Source: Fragilaria crotonensis
Lineage: Eukaryota; Bacillariophyta; Fragilariophyceae; Fragilariales; Fragilariaceae
Direction: 5' to 3'
Assembly: GCA_022925895.1 (NCBI GenBank)
Contig: JAKSYS010000171.1
Span: forward strand, 34,554 to 98,553
Length of the DNA: 64,000 bases
The position numbers were made by a program, and so were the translations under genes. Of this stretch, positions 23,091 through 33,945 are shown piece by piece (the stretch's first letter is position 1; every line of letters starts with the position of its first letter). The notes under the pieces are model-generated. The model made no database searches and had not been told where the DNA came from. It saw only the letters and a program-made list of their open reading frames with translations.

Positions 23091-24791
23091 CTACTCCTCT
23101 CCCTTCCTATTGCCTTGCGCTTGCCCGCGGTTGTTACCCCGTGATGGTGATGGGGGCGGGCATCTACGACGATGCTCCACTTCTTCGGAACGTCTCAAAC
23201 TCCTTGATCGGGACGTCTCATAGGGGCTGTCAAAATCAACAGAGCTTGGGAAACCATCGAAGGGCTCAACATATCCTTTCATCTTGTTCAAATCATTGTA
23301 CTCCATGAACGGATCACCGTCGCTTTCAACCTCGTCAGAAGCCATCTGACAATATCGATCGCCGTGCGATCCTCTTGACCCTGAAGGACCGTTCGCCATT
23401 GTGAATTCCTTTGTCTTCGCCTCCATCGCAAATCTGTTCTTCTTCAAATCACGTGCCAAACGTATCGCATCTAGTCCTCTGTAAGCCTGTGGATATTCCG
23501 CCGGTGACAGGACATGGCAGGTGTCTTCTGGTGGTCCTTCTCGCATCTCACCTTCATTGGTTCCTTCACCTGTCGGCAAATAGGACGTCAGCAAGTTGTC
23601 GTTTCCGTCATAAGGGAAATCTTCATCTTGTTGATTACCTTCATCCCACTCATTTTCATCAAGAGACCAATTAAAAGGCGTTGTTGTGGGGGACATCGTT
23701 TCCCTGTTGTCTTCGCCCGTGGGCTCACTATACAGTGTGTCGTCAATACCACGTGTAGAACTAGTAACAGTAGACATTGTGCTCGTGCGTCCTGTCATGT
23801 TCTGATCTTGTAGCCATTCAAACTCTTTTCTCATCTTCGGATTCTTGGTAGGAGGAAGTCGAATCTCGCTTCGATAGTAGTCAGGATGCCTCGAGAATTG
23901 AGCAGAATTGGCGCCGTATGCAACAGAATTATGTGGAACCTTGTCGATAAACATCTTGCGTGCTTGCTTTGGAGGTGATGCACCTTCTGACGTTGAATAG
24001 TTGAGATCCAGCTTTTCAAACTCTTCATGGCTACTGCATCTCTCTTCTGCCATATATGGGAGAAATATGAAGCGATCCTCATCTCGAATCGATGCAAAGT
24101 CGTCAATTTCTACGAAATCTTCAGCAATTGATGCCCTGTTATTCACAACGAGCATAAGTCGTCCCGGACGATCAGCTTTTACTCCCAACATGAGCTTTTC
24201 TTCCACCCCTCTGAGAAGTTGAACCAGAGATTTTCCATTCCTTGGAAAACAAAACACCTTGAATCGTTCACTTTGCTGGAGCTTGCAAAAGATTCTAATA
24301 TGAGGCGATTCCATTCGTGGGGAAAGTGCCTCGAGGTCCTCGACAATGCGAGATGCATCTTGTTGCTTGCGAGTCTTTCGTGCTGACCGAGTGGCGGACT
24401 TGCCAAATCGCTCTGCGGTTTTTTCAACACTGGTCTTGATGGATGCCGCCTGATTTCTAAAATCCATGATTTCTCGTACTTTGGCGTCAACATCCGCGTC
24501 GTGTTGTGCATACATAGCAGTCCTGTGCAGAGCCATATCCTCCTCAAATGGGGAGAGAAATTGATCTAGAGAATCGAAGGTTTTCGTCGTGTTTAGCTTG
24601 CTGGGATCATTCTGAATATGATCCTGTTGCTCGTCTTGAGTGGTGGAATAAAATGCGGATACTGTGGCATAATCTCTCGACTCTTCCTCGCACTCAATTG
24701 CATCCGGAACAGGGATACGAGGGCTACACTCTAGAGCGAGGGGATATCGAAGCGCCCCCCTGGATGGGATGCCACATTGAAAGAACTGCAT
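23091..24791 (-). CDS. Unknown protein, largely disordered
   Basis: 566 residues starting MQFFQCGIPSRGALR. I recognise no family. The first ~160 residues are polar and probably helical near 85-150 (KVREIMDFRNQAASIKTS, then basic SATRSARKTRKQQ). Residues ~165-255 look like the only folded domain: alternating strands (IRIFCKLQ, RFKVFCFP), a GKSLVQLLRGVEEKL helix and LMLVVNN...VEIDDFASIRDEDRFIFLP. This could be a ubiquitin/PB1/DCX-like beta-grasp fold (inference from pattern only). The rest is acidic, Ser/Thr/Pro-rich, with an RSRSLRR end. A 5' exon could be missing, since no strong start context is present. The frame is intact over 1.7 kb, so it is a real gene. Confidence 0.7.
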   Translation of the reverse strand: MQFFQCGIPSRGALRYPLALECSPRIPVPDAIECEEESRDYATVSAFYSTTQDEQQDHIQNDPSKLNTTKTFDSLDQFLSPFEEDMALHRTAMYAQHDADVDAKVREIMDFRNQAASIKTSVEKTAERFGKSATRSARKTRKQQDASRIVEDLEALSPRMESPHIRIFCKLQQSERFKVFCFPRNGKSLVQLLRGVEEKLMLGVKADRPGRLMLVVNNRASIAEDFVEIDDFASIRDEDRFIFLPYMAEERCSSHEEFEKLDLNYSTSEGASPPKQARKMFIDKVPHNSVAYGANSAQFSRHPDYYRSEIRLPPTKNPKMRKEFEWLQDQNMTGRTSTMSTVTSSTRGIDDTLYSEPTGEDNRETMSPTTTPFNWSLDENEWDEGNQQDEDFPYDGNDNLLTSYLPTGEGTNEGEMREGPPEDTCHVLSPAEYPQAYRGLDAIRLARDLKKNRFAMEAKTKEFTMANGPSGSRGSHGDRYCQMASDEVESDGDPFMEYNDLNKMKGYVEPFDGFPSSVDFDSPYETSRSRSLRRSEEVEHRRRCPPPSPSRGNNRGQAQGNRKGEE

Positions 24792-25742
24792 GTCGCTGTT
24801 CTAAAGGCAGGCAAAGGTGCGTATTGTCATGGGTATTTGTTGTAGAGTTTGGTGGTGGGTTTCGCTCAGGTATTGTGGGAACCAATTCGGCGAAGCGTTG
24901 GCCAGCCTTGTTTATGTATGCATGCGTTCTTACATGTATGTCATACATAAAATGGAGAATGTATGTCATACTCTTATAAAAGAAAGAGTAAAAAAACTAA
25001 AAAAATAGAATCTCGAGCAATTGGATAGATAAGTGTGTATTCTACTTGAGGTATCAGATCATTCATACACGAGGTAAAGTATATATACCTTGTATAAGGT
25101 ACATCGAAGGATTACACACGCAAGCTTCATGTAATAACGAAGAACTTGAGAAGCCTATGCATGGTTTCCACGAGCCGAATAGACGTCGTGTCGGAGTTGC
25201 GCATAACTACTGGAATGTCCGTGTCGGTTTGACGATAGCATACATATAACGGAGGTCCAATATTTCAATTGCCCCTGGAAAGTTATAATGGCGTCCTGTC
25301 CAGACTATAAGTTAGTACAGTACTTGTGTAACTTGTACTGGAGTACTGTATTATAAATCCCTACTGGTAGTGAGGTACAGTACTTCAGTACTGCACAAAA
25401 AATTCCAGCAGTACTAAGGGTAATATCTGCTACACTGTGGCTGCATTCGATACTGTAGTAGGATAGAAATACATCAAACAACACACTGAATCTCAGAGTT
25501 ATCTCGGAATGCGGCCTGGCAGTCTAGCACATTATAAGTGTCCTGGTACCACTTTGCATGGTTCTGCACATTCCTTTCCTACCAAAATGTCTGATGGCAC
25601 AGAACCGGGGAACGGATGATGGATCACGACCCCTTGGACAACTCTGGAGTCGGTCTCATCGGATCTTTGCACCAGAACTTCTATGGATAGATGCTGGACT
25701 ATACTAGTGGCACTGTGGAGAAGTAGGAGTACACATTGTACG
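24792..25742. other. Intergenic, GTAC-rich in part
   Basis: No gene recognised. 25305-25460 is dense in GTAC words (tacagtacttgtg, ggagtactgt and similar). Confidence 0.45.
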
Positions 25743-26864
25743 CTATTTTCCAGCCTTCACTTTGTCAATAATGTCTTGCAGCTCGTCCAAGTCCTGTTCG
25801 CCTGGAAATAGTTGACCAGAAATCTCCCATGTGGGATAGCCAGGAACGTTACGTTCCTTGCAGACAGGAGCTTGCGAATTCACACCTTCCTTGCTGCATT
25901 CAATGTATTGGACACTTTCATAAAAGGCTTGCTTGCCCAGAGATTGCTTTTGATCGTAACAGTGACTGCACCAGTACGCTCCGTACATTTTCGCATTTAA
26001 CTTCACAAGGTCCTTTCCAATGGCCAGAGCTTGGGGAGAGGAACTGGTCGTAATTGCGGGTGGTGATTGGGGCGGCAACGAGGCGACTGTCGTGTCCGCA
26101 GAAGAGCCTTCGACGTTGGCAAACAGTAGCACAGATGCTGCCGCTGTGGCAATCACGGTCGCGACACTGGACTGCAGTGCCGGAATGCGATGTTCGCCTT
26201 CGGGCAGGGCTCCGCCGAACCACGCGGTCGCTGCCAACGTCCATGACAGGCTTGCCGAGGCAAGACAGTAGAGACACGATTCGTGCAAGACAGTAACGAG
26301 CAATGCCATGAGAAAGGTAGAGAATGTTCCCAATCCAGTTGCAAGAATGAGCAAGACGATCCGGTTAACAGTGTCCTCTTTATCTTGCACAAGTAGAGGA
26401 GCAATGGCAACTATTGCGGTCAATGTATATGCCATGCATCCCAGAGCTGATAAGGGTACATTGTCGGTAAAAGGGATCACGGCGTAGGGCCCATTGAGAA
26501 CGTCTTGGCATGACCCGTCTACAGCGCAGAGGACCGACTGTCCAGAGAGTTTAGAGGCTGTAAGATAGGCCGTTTCTGCCGCCCCCAATCCTGCGACGCC
26601 CGCCATAATCTTTCGCAATTCAGGATTAAAATAGCATGATTGCGACGTGCCATCGGAATTAATGAGATTGCTGGCACTCTCCGGTTCAAGCTCATCGCGT
26701 GATGAAGCAAAGGAACGCGATTCAGGCGCAAGTCTCCAGAAAGTATTGATGCGTGAATGTTGCAGTTGAACCGAAAATGCACCGGTCGATTGGACCCAGC
26801 CTTGTACGTATAGCTGAAGCTGAAGTATCAGTATCGAAATCCTTGGCACGGACGTACACTTCAT
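25743..26864 (-). CDS. VKOR-thioredoxin fusion, LTO1-like thiol oxidoreductase
   Basis: 373 residues. A long N-terminal extension with a hydrophobic start (ISILILQLQLYVQGW) is consistent with plastid targeting in a diatom. The vitamin K epoxide reductase domain has the loop cysteines in LCAVDGSCQDVLNGPYA (Cys113, Cys119) and the quinone-side CxxC in SCLYCLAS (Cys197, Cys200), with several membrane helices (residues ~85-250). A Ser/Pro linker leads to a thioredoxin-like domain with AYWCSHCYDQK (Cys299, Cys302). In plants and cyanobacteria this fusion (LTO1) forms disulfides in the thylakoid lumen and supports photosystem II assembly. The same role here is inferred from the domain order. All expected cysteines are present and the frame is intact. 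Confidence 0.92.
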   Translation of the reverse strand: MKCTSVPRISILILQLQLYVQGWVQSTGAFSVQLQHSRINTFWRLAPESRSFASSRDELEPESASNLINSDGTSQSCYFNPELRKIMAGVAGLGAAETAYLTASKLSGQSVLCAVDGSCQDVLNGPYAVIPFTDNVPLSALGCMAYTLTAIVAIAPLLVQDKEDTVNRIVLLILATGLGTFSTFLMALLVTVLHESCLYCLASASLSWTLAATAWFGGALPEGEHRIPALQSSVATVIATAAASVLLFANVEGSSADTTVASLPPQSPPAITTSSSPQALAIGKDLVKLNAKMYGAYWCSHCYDQKQSLGKQAFYESVQYIECSKEGVNSQAPVCKERNVPGYPTWEISGQLFPGEQDLDELQDIIDKVKAGK

Positions 26865-27411
26865 TATTGTTGGACTGTTGAGCTATTTGTCTCCGGTATT
26901 GGTATGGGGGTAGTCGATAAGGGTGTGAGGTGTTGGCCGGACGTCGTTGTCCTTGAACAACACATTGAGTTTTCGATGTGCCGTGATGACGTCTGTTAAA
27001 ACAAGCACCTGTTGTGTCAAACGAGCCGCACCATACCTTCCAGGACCGCTGCTGGGTACAGTACTGAATATGGAGAACGTGCCACTTACTGTAGTACCGG
27101 AGTACCACCGAAGATATTATAGAGACTGCGAAAAACGTGACGACTGCAACGGTATATATATATCTAGTGAAGTCAAATACGAAGCAGCACTCGGACTTCT
27201 TGTACATTACTATGCGTATACTCTAGGCTCTCGGCTCTCGGCTCTCGGCACTGTATGTTTATAGTTTATAGTTCATTGTAGTTGGACCTTGGACCTCACA
27301 ATTCCTCGGTTCTCTCTCAAAGAATATCTTTTGCGGCTGCTCTGATAAGGCGATTATTTTGGAACTGCAGAAAGTAAGTCATACACTCCTAAACATTTTA
27401 AAGCAAAGTAT
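26865..27411. other. Intergenic
   Basis: Upstream region of the VKOR-Trx gene and 3' region of the GNAT gene. It contains a short ctctcgg triplication near 27225-27247 and no gene. Confidence 0.45.
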
Positions 27412-28205
27412 TTAGACGGTTGCTTGATCTTTTAGCTGCGGTTGTCGAACCATGGCCACGCCTGATATGGTGGACGCCGCCGTCTCATCAACTATCTCTA
27501 TACTGCATGCTATTTCGTATCCCAACGATTGATAAAATCGAATGTTCTTGTCACCGGACGTTTCCAACAAACACACCATTTGTTGCTGATCTGCAGCGTG
27601 GCCAAGGCGATTCATAAGCTCACGACCAATACCCTTGCCTTGTGCTTCGAATGAACGGCAACTAAGGCTACATACCAATACTTCCCCTCCAGTCCAATCT
27701 TCTTGTGATAGTCGACAAAAGCCTTGTCCACCAGGGCAATTCTCCGGAAGAACTGACTGCGCTCGCGTTGAAATCGAGCGTGATACAACTCCCGCGGAAA
27801 TCCACCAGTTGTATGACCAGAAATCGACAACCACGCTCTCATGAAATGAAACGTCTCGTTCACCCAGTTCCAGCAACCGCATGATCGAGTACCATCATTA
27901 TGCATACCGAGGACAACAGCCGCCTCAAGCGTACCATTGGCTGATCTCTTGCCTAAAACGGTCCCGCCATGCGCATGGAGGTGTTCATAAATGTAAAACC
28001 CCATCGTACAGGCATTGAGGGTTGCATCCTTGCCATTCTCAAAGGATTCCATCAGCCACATGGTGAGGGGCTCATGTGCGCCGAAGACTGGACCAATCAA
28101 GTGACGTACATCGTGAAAGGACACGTCGTCGGGGTACACGACAAAGGTATCTGCATCCACTCCCTCCTTCCACGCCTTGTTGGCGAGTTTCAAGGATGGC
28201 TTCAT
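27412..28205 (-). CDS. GNAT-family N-acetyltransferase (one frame break)
   Basis: The first frame (ATG at 28205, MKPSLKLANKAWKEG) gives an N-terminal half ending KYWYVALVAVHS, the beta-4 strand of a GNAT fold. The acetyl-CoA loop that should follow, AQGKGIGRELMNRL, is read in the next frame, followed by DKNIRFYQSLGYE and a C-terminal strand. The break lies at about 27645-27655 and behaves as one missing base. Together the parts make about 264 residues, a usual GNAT length for eukaryotic proteins of this kind. The longer open frame upstream to 28379 looks like 5' UTR. The acceptor substrate is unknown. Either an assembly indel or a recently inactivated gene; both halves otherwise look under constraint. 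Confidence 0.75.
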
Positions 28206-29387
28206 TTTAAATTGCAGTTCTGTGGTTGTTTGTCCTTTCGTGAATAAAATCCACAAAACCACTGCAGGAACGTCCGAGAACAGTGTGACATCTGTAGAAA
28301 GGCACGATTGAAAACCCGGATTTTTCTCATGTCCCAGGGAGGTGGGGTAAACCGTGCTATTGCATGCACACGCGTGCATTTATGTGAAAAACATGTATGA
28401 AAATAATTCTCCCCGCTTTTAAAAGCCTCTCTCGATTTACGCTGGAACCTCTACTACCGGTAGTCTAGTAGAGAGAATATTTCTGGAGGATTTGCACTAT
28501 ACATACTCGTCCTTCTAATTTCGAATTCCAAAAAATCCTCTTTCCTGGGTTCGGTTTGGGGTGTGCGCGGTGTTGCGGACGTCGTCGTACTGTACAACGC
28601 AGTACTGTACTACTGATACATACGACTATACTCGTACTTGACATTTATTTTGTACGAAAGCTCAACTCTAGTATCGTACAACATGCTACCGCTAACGCAT
28701 ACTCGAGTACTCGAGTAGTTGGACTTGTACTGGAGTACTACTCCATTCACGTTGCTACGGTACAAGTATGTAGTACTGGTGTACTGTAATCCTCGAGAAC
28801 GTGGAAGGTCCAGTATCCGAGTACAACCCTGGTTGTACTCTGAGTTAACGAGTCCTTGTACTATTGTGCGTTGGGTGGTGAATAAAAGGCGGGTACCAGG
28901 TACTTGTACTCCTACTGTACAAGTTACAAGTCCTCCAGTACCTGGTACAAGTACCAGGCCGTGGATCAAAATGCTGCTTCACGTCGTACAACACTCTGTG
29001 GATTGTGGATGTGCATCGAATCTTTGTACAATACTACCTGTACTTGTACGAGTGTATGTCATACTTGAATTGTACCGACAAAGAGGGTCACATGACACGT
29101 GACGAGTTAAAGCAGTTGACGTGTGTCTGACGATTCCCACAGTAAAATGAAAGTTAGACTTTTCCATCTTGTCTTCGGATCTCTCTATCCCGGCACCAAG
29201 TACTACTACCGGTAGTAGTGGATTGAGATCGTTGGCTGCTTTGATCTTCTCTGTTCTTTGTGTTTTGAGTTTTGACGTAGCCAGTAGTAGTACATACTCA
29301 AAGTACGGGCATACTTTTGGGGGGAGGCAACGTTCTTTATCTCAAAATGAGTGTTTTTATTCAGTTGCTCAATCATGACAATATGTG
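28206..29387. other. Gene-poor, GTAC-rich region
   Basis: No gene. 28580-29060 is extremely rich in GTAC-containing words (e.g. ctcgagtactcgagtag and ggtacaagtaccagg), many palindromic. Two CTACCGGTAG palindromes are at 28454-28463 and 29206-29215. Confidence 0.6.
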
Positions 29388-29390
29388 TAA

Positions 29391-29450
29391 GGCCCACCCT
29401 TACGGTAGTGAAAAGTTGAGATGAAAAACTGACCCCCCAACTTTTTTTTT
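29391..29450 (+). repeat. Left terminal inverted repeat
   Basis: Near-perfect inverse complement of 31581-31640, including the ccccccaacttttttttt stretch. Confidence 0.88.
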
Positions 29451-29640
29451 CGTGTTGACCGGCCTTATGGATGAAAAGTTGCATGAAAAACTGTTGGTCT
29501 GATCTCAACTTTTCATCGAAAAGTTGCTTGTAAGTTGGGGCCCAACTTTAACAGCAACTTCGATGAAAAGTTGAATCTTCGAGTCGATTGAATCATCGCT
29601 GCGTGAAACGAGATCTTGTCGCAAGTGTCAAGTTGTCTCG

Positions 29641-29712
29641 GGAATGCCTAATGCACTAAAACTTAAGGAGCAAACTAAAGCCCTAAACCAATCAGAATCC
29701 GCGGAGACGTCA
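29641..29712 (+). repeat. Inner inverted repeat, left arm (72 bp)
   Basis: Starts ggaatgcctaatgcacta and ends gagacgtcat. It pairs with 30609-30680 with only a few differences around 29679-29683. Confidence 0.88.
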
Positions 29713-29962
29713 TAGGGGAGAGGGGTAAAAATAGTCATCTGAGGTGATCGTTATCTTATACATGCATATAAATGTATATTCAAATTGCACGCCGGCATCG
29801 CAACGCTACGTTTTCAACGTCCAGTTTTGAAATTAGATAAGGAAAATAGTACTGCACTATTAAACTTACGTAGTCCACAGTAGGTAGAATCACGTAGAAA
29901 CGGTCTTGAAAGACTGGTACGCATCCGGATGAGCACAAAACAATTAAATTGTATTTTGCGAC

Positions 29963-29998
29963 AATGGACCCTCAACTGTTGACAGTTGAGGGTCCATT
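29963..29998. repeat. Perfect 17-bp hairpin
   Basis: aatggaccctcaactgt and its exact inverse complement, separated by two bases (TG). A perfect 36-bp near-palindrome within the TIR element. Confidence 0.95.
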
Positions 29999-30608
29999 CT
30001 CTGTAGTTGACCCTTTTTAACTTTCCAATCTGTATCCTCTATTCATGTAGCAATTGTAGTCTGTCAGTTGTAGTGACCATGGGAGTGAAGCTGTTTTGAT
30101 TGATTTTCATCGCATTTTTCCAAGGGTCTCACCTGACAACAACACCGGCGTACGGAAACATGTTGTATGGCGTACTGTCGTAGTAGCATTACTCGTACTG
30201 AAGTAGTTGCATTCGTATCGATTTACTGTTTTCATATCAATACATGTCACGTGCTACTGTAGTACACGACGACAAACTCCGTAGACATCCAGTATCAGAC
30301 GATCGTTGATTTGTCTTCGTAGTATTTCAGGAGCCGATTTGTACGAAGACACGCCAACCTGGTACAATGTATGCATACAAGTCCTTGGTGTGCATACAGA
30401 TTACGTATATCGTATATATCGTATGCCCATGCATTTGCATAAATGAATGTGAGTTCAAAACTCGAATGCACATGAAGATCCTCTCTTACATGTGTCTAAG
30501 ATTATGTATGTATACGAATATGCATGATCGAATTTTTCAAAGCCTCGATCGAAGTGCTTTATTTAGAGAGGGGGGTGCAAATAGTCATTGAGGACGAAAC
30601 TCGAAATG

Positions 30609-30680
30609 ATGACGTCTCCGCGGATTCTGATTGGTTTAGTGTTTAGTTTGCTCCTTAAGTTTTAGTGCATTAGGCATTCC
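30609..30680 (-). repeat. Inner inverted repeat, right arm (72 bp)
   Basis: Inverse complement of 29641-29712. Just inside each arm lies a directly repeated ~28-bp motif (gagagggg...atagtcat...gagg at about 29718-29746 and 30566-30593). Confidence 0.85.
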
Positions 30681-30724
30681 CAGTTGTCTCACACCATTCG
30701 AGTAAACGTATGTAGGTGTCATGT

Positions 30725-30769
30725 CAAGCGTTGTCGTTGTCTACGACGACAACGGCGACACTTAACCTC

Positions 30770-30801
<32 letters not shown>

Positions 30802-31335
30802 ACTAGTGACGGCAACACTAGACATCTTCGATGACAACGACGACACTAGCGACAACGAAGTCGACGGCGACTAGAGATGCGACACTTGATGTCGTCGGCG
30901 ACGACAACACTAGCGACCATGACGACGACGGTGTCACTATAATTCGCGACGATGACGACAAGCGACGACAACGGCGACTAGAGACGACGACGGCGACGAG
31001 AGGCGCTAGCAACGACAACGAGCGATCTTAGCGATGACGAAGACGACTGCGACTAGAGTAGCAGCCATGACAGCGACGACTACAATACTACCGGTACTCC
31101 TTGCAACGACGAAGACGACGGCGACACGGCGTTGTCGACGACAACGACGCTAGCGACGACGGCGACATTAGACGTCGTCAACGACGACGACGCAAGCGAC
31201 ACTAGACGCTAACGACGACAAGACGACGGCAACACTAATGACACTAGACCTCGCGACGACGACAACACCAGCGACAACGGCGACACTAGACGGTAGCAAC
31301 GACGACGATGCTAGCAACCATGATGGCGACACTCC
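30725..31335. repeat. Degenerate GAC/GACAAC trinucleotide tract
   Basis: About 600 bp dominated by gacgac, gacaacg and cactagcgac units. Open frames on both strands here (Asp/Thr-rich on plus, Ser/Val-rich on minus) are by-products of the repeat. Confidence 0.85.
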
Positions 31336-31580
31336 TGAAAAATTAAATGCTACTTGTGTATTGTTTTCCACTACAGTACCTTGTTGTAATCACTCGCCTT
31401 CAACGATGATGTTGGCAGTATCGCTATGGTCACCAGCAATGACGGCTTGTAGTGGAATTGCCTCTAATAATAGTACTGGAGTTCGTAGTATGGAATAAAA
31501 TGCGACAGTAAGGACAAAAAATACCCGGAAAACACAACTTTTTCTGCGTTCACGATAAGGCCGGGGAAGCAGTATATTCT

Positions 31581-31640
31581 AAAAAAAAAGTTGGGGGGTC
31601 AGTTTTTCATCTCAACTTTTCACTACCGTAAGGGTGGGCC
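31581..31640 (-). repeat. Right terminal inverted repeat
   Basis: Inverse complement of 29391-29450, followed directly by the second TAA. Confidence 0.88.
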
Positions 31641-31740
31641 TAAGTAAATGTGCAGAGTCAAGGATTGTCCATTGGCTACATATGGATGTGTACCTAACGA
31701 TAATTCTAATTTAAATGAATGTATACATGCGAGGAGCATG

Positions 31741-31945
31741 TATTAGAATTCTCGAGCATGCAATGGAATGCTCGAGAATGCAATCGCATTCTCGAGCATG
31801 CTATGGAATGCATTCGAGCCGGCCAGACGTCGTTCACTATGAAACTATAACTACTAAATACGTTTTGATAAAAAAATCGCATTCTATGGCATGCTCGAGC
31901 ATTCCATTGCACGCTCGAGCATTCTATGGCATGCTCGAGACAATT
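31741..31945. repeat. Palindromic cluster of CTCGAGCATGC motifs
   Basis: Six or more copies of attctcgagcatgc, gcatgctcgag and variants in both orientations. They form two inverted halves (31741-31812 and 31879-31945) around a 65-bp centre. It could fold into a long imperfect hairpin and may be a small TIR element just outside the Harbinger-like element. Confidence 0.75.
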
Positions 31946-33945
31946 CGAATGCACTGAAATTTTATACCAGTGCCAATCCTTGTAAACATACATATGCATA
32001 TATAAAGTATAGAGATGCTACCAGGTACAAATATATCCTGATGGTCATCAATGAGAATGAACTGATACCAATGGACGACGTCATCAGAATATCATATATC
32101 AAGCTATGAATAAGAGTATAAAAGCAACCCATCTGATTGATGAACCGCACAGTCGGCATTTCGCATTCCACAGCACGCAAGACGGGAGGGAATCGTCAGA
32201 CGCACGCTGTAACTTGTCCCATGTCCCGTGTCCCGTGACCCTTTTCATGTGTACTCTATCGGTAGTAAGGTACAAGTACTTGTACCAGTACTCGTAGAAC
32301 GAGATGTTCATTTTCACAGCGTGTACTCGTACACTCCGATAGAGGCACTTGTTCTTTGTACGTATACTGCCTGGCACCATGGTTCTGGAGTTCGACTACT
32401 GTAGTACTGTAGTACTTGTACTGGATTACCCTTATTGACCATCCACCGTACTACAGTACCAGGTACTACCGGTAGTATTGTACTGGTACCAGGAACTCGT
32501 TTACTCGTACGTACTACAGCCTACACAGTACAACCCATGATTGTACTACTACATCGTACAAGTACTGCATACCTACTGGAGCTTCCAGCCACGTTCTCCA
32601 GTACAAGTAGTCGGAGTACTCCAGTACCCCGAGGACTCCAGTATTTGTACTTAAGTATTAAAGAAACGCGAGACTCGAAAGGAGTGCAAGTGCTGCAGTA
32701 GCAACTTTGTAATTTTTCCCCTTGCTAGCTACCGGTAGACTACTGGTAATCTTAGCAGGTGCGTATTGCTGCCTGCTCACAGAATGCGGTGGCTTAAAGT
32801 ACTATGCCTGTAGTGCTATCGTCAACAGCCAAGGTCAATTATGGAGTAGTAGTAAAGTACAACGCTGTACAGTACGACGTGGTCCGCAGTACGCAGAACC
32901 CGCAACACCGCAAATTACGAGAGTGACCAGTGACCACAGTTCAGTCGTACGGAATATTCTACTACTAGCTAGTAGAGTACTGGAGTACAGGTCGAGCATA
33001 AATCAAAAAGCTCTTTGAAAGTGGTGAATTTTTTAGATGTTCTTCATATGAACGCACATGTTCATGTGTGAATGCTATGGCACGGCTTACCCCCACCTCC
33101 CAGACAAAACGTCAGCAAGGACAAGGATTCATAATCTCGGAGTACAACAGTACAACTGGAGACTGGAGAAGACAGGGGAACAACGGTATGGTATCGGTAC
33201 TCGACTACGGTAGCAAGTACACTTGGTACTTGAACCTTGTAGAAAAATTACATTGTCAACAAAAAACCTAACGGCGTGCGCATCGGAATGTTCACATCAC
33301 GATGACTTATGAGTAATGAGTCATAAGTCGCCCTCCGCTACCATGTGCCTGCATTGAACATGACACGCAGCGTTGTCGACATACGCATAAATGAAGTGGT
33401 ATAACCTGACTCATCAATGCGTACAAGGATCTTTCAAAATCATGCACAACAGCCACGAATGACATCGAAAAATCTAATAAGTGTCCACTTAAGTCGGTAT
33501 GTGAAAGTATATGGTATACAATGTGCTTCATATTGTGGAAGGGTCGCTAGTGACCCCACACTTTGGTGTCTTTCGAATGCCGACCTTGACGTGTCGCTTC
33601 GAATAAATTATGGCGACGTTGTGTCTTGCTTCAAGTCGGAATGACCTTGCCTCACATACCATGCTACGTCAACCAAATTGATATATACGAGCATGGAGAT
33701 AAAAGTCATAGTCGTCATCCACACACCGACATTCTAATTCAATATGGTGAGGTCACATGAATCTTGGATTATGATTTTACATAAGTATTAAACTCCACAT
33801 CGGTGTATGGACGAATGAGAAAATGACCTCGATCCTCCTTCACCTTGTGCCTGCATTGCGCATTGCACGTGATGTTATCGTACTTTCACATAAAATAAAG
33901 TTCATAAAATCAGCTTGATTGAACGCGCACAAGCATCTCACAAAC
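31946..33945. other. Gene-poor, GTAC-rich region
   Basis: No gene recognised. 32250-32660 is rich in GTAC words. CTACCGGTAG occurs at 32466-32475 and 32729-32738. Confidence 0.5.

Larger units (their letters stand above)
29391..31640. mobile_element. Non-autonomous TIR DNA transposon, PIF/Harbinger-like
   Basis: The first ~60 bases (29391-29450, ggcccacccttacggtagtg onward) return as an inverse complement at 31581-31640, ending gtaagggtgggcc. Both ends are flanked directly by TAA (29388-29390 and 31641-31643). A 3-bp TAA/TTA target duplication is the signature of PIF/Harbinger elements, and termini beginning GG are common there. The interior holds subterminal caacttttcatc motifs in both orientations (29400-29575), a second inverted-repeat pair, a perfect hairpin and a GAC-rich block. 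No transposase frame was found, so it is non-autonomous. Family assignment rests on ends and TSD only. Confidence 0.8.

Noticed and set aside
30818-31498. Asp/Thr-rich and Ser/Val-rich open frames
   Set aside because: Created by the GAC repeat tract on both strands, no starts or domains of note.
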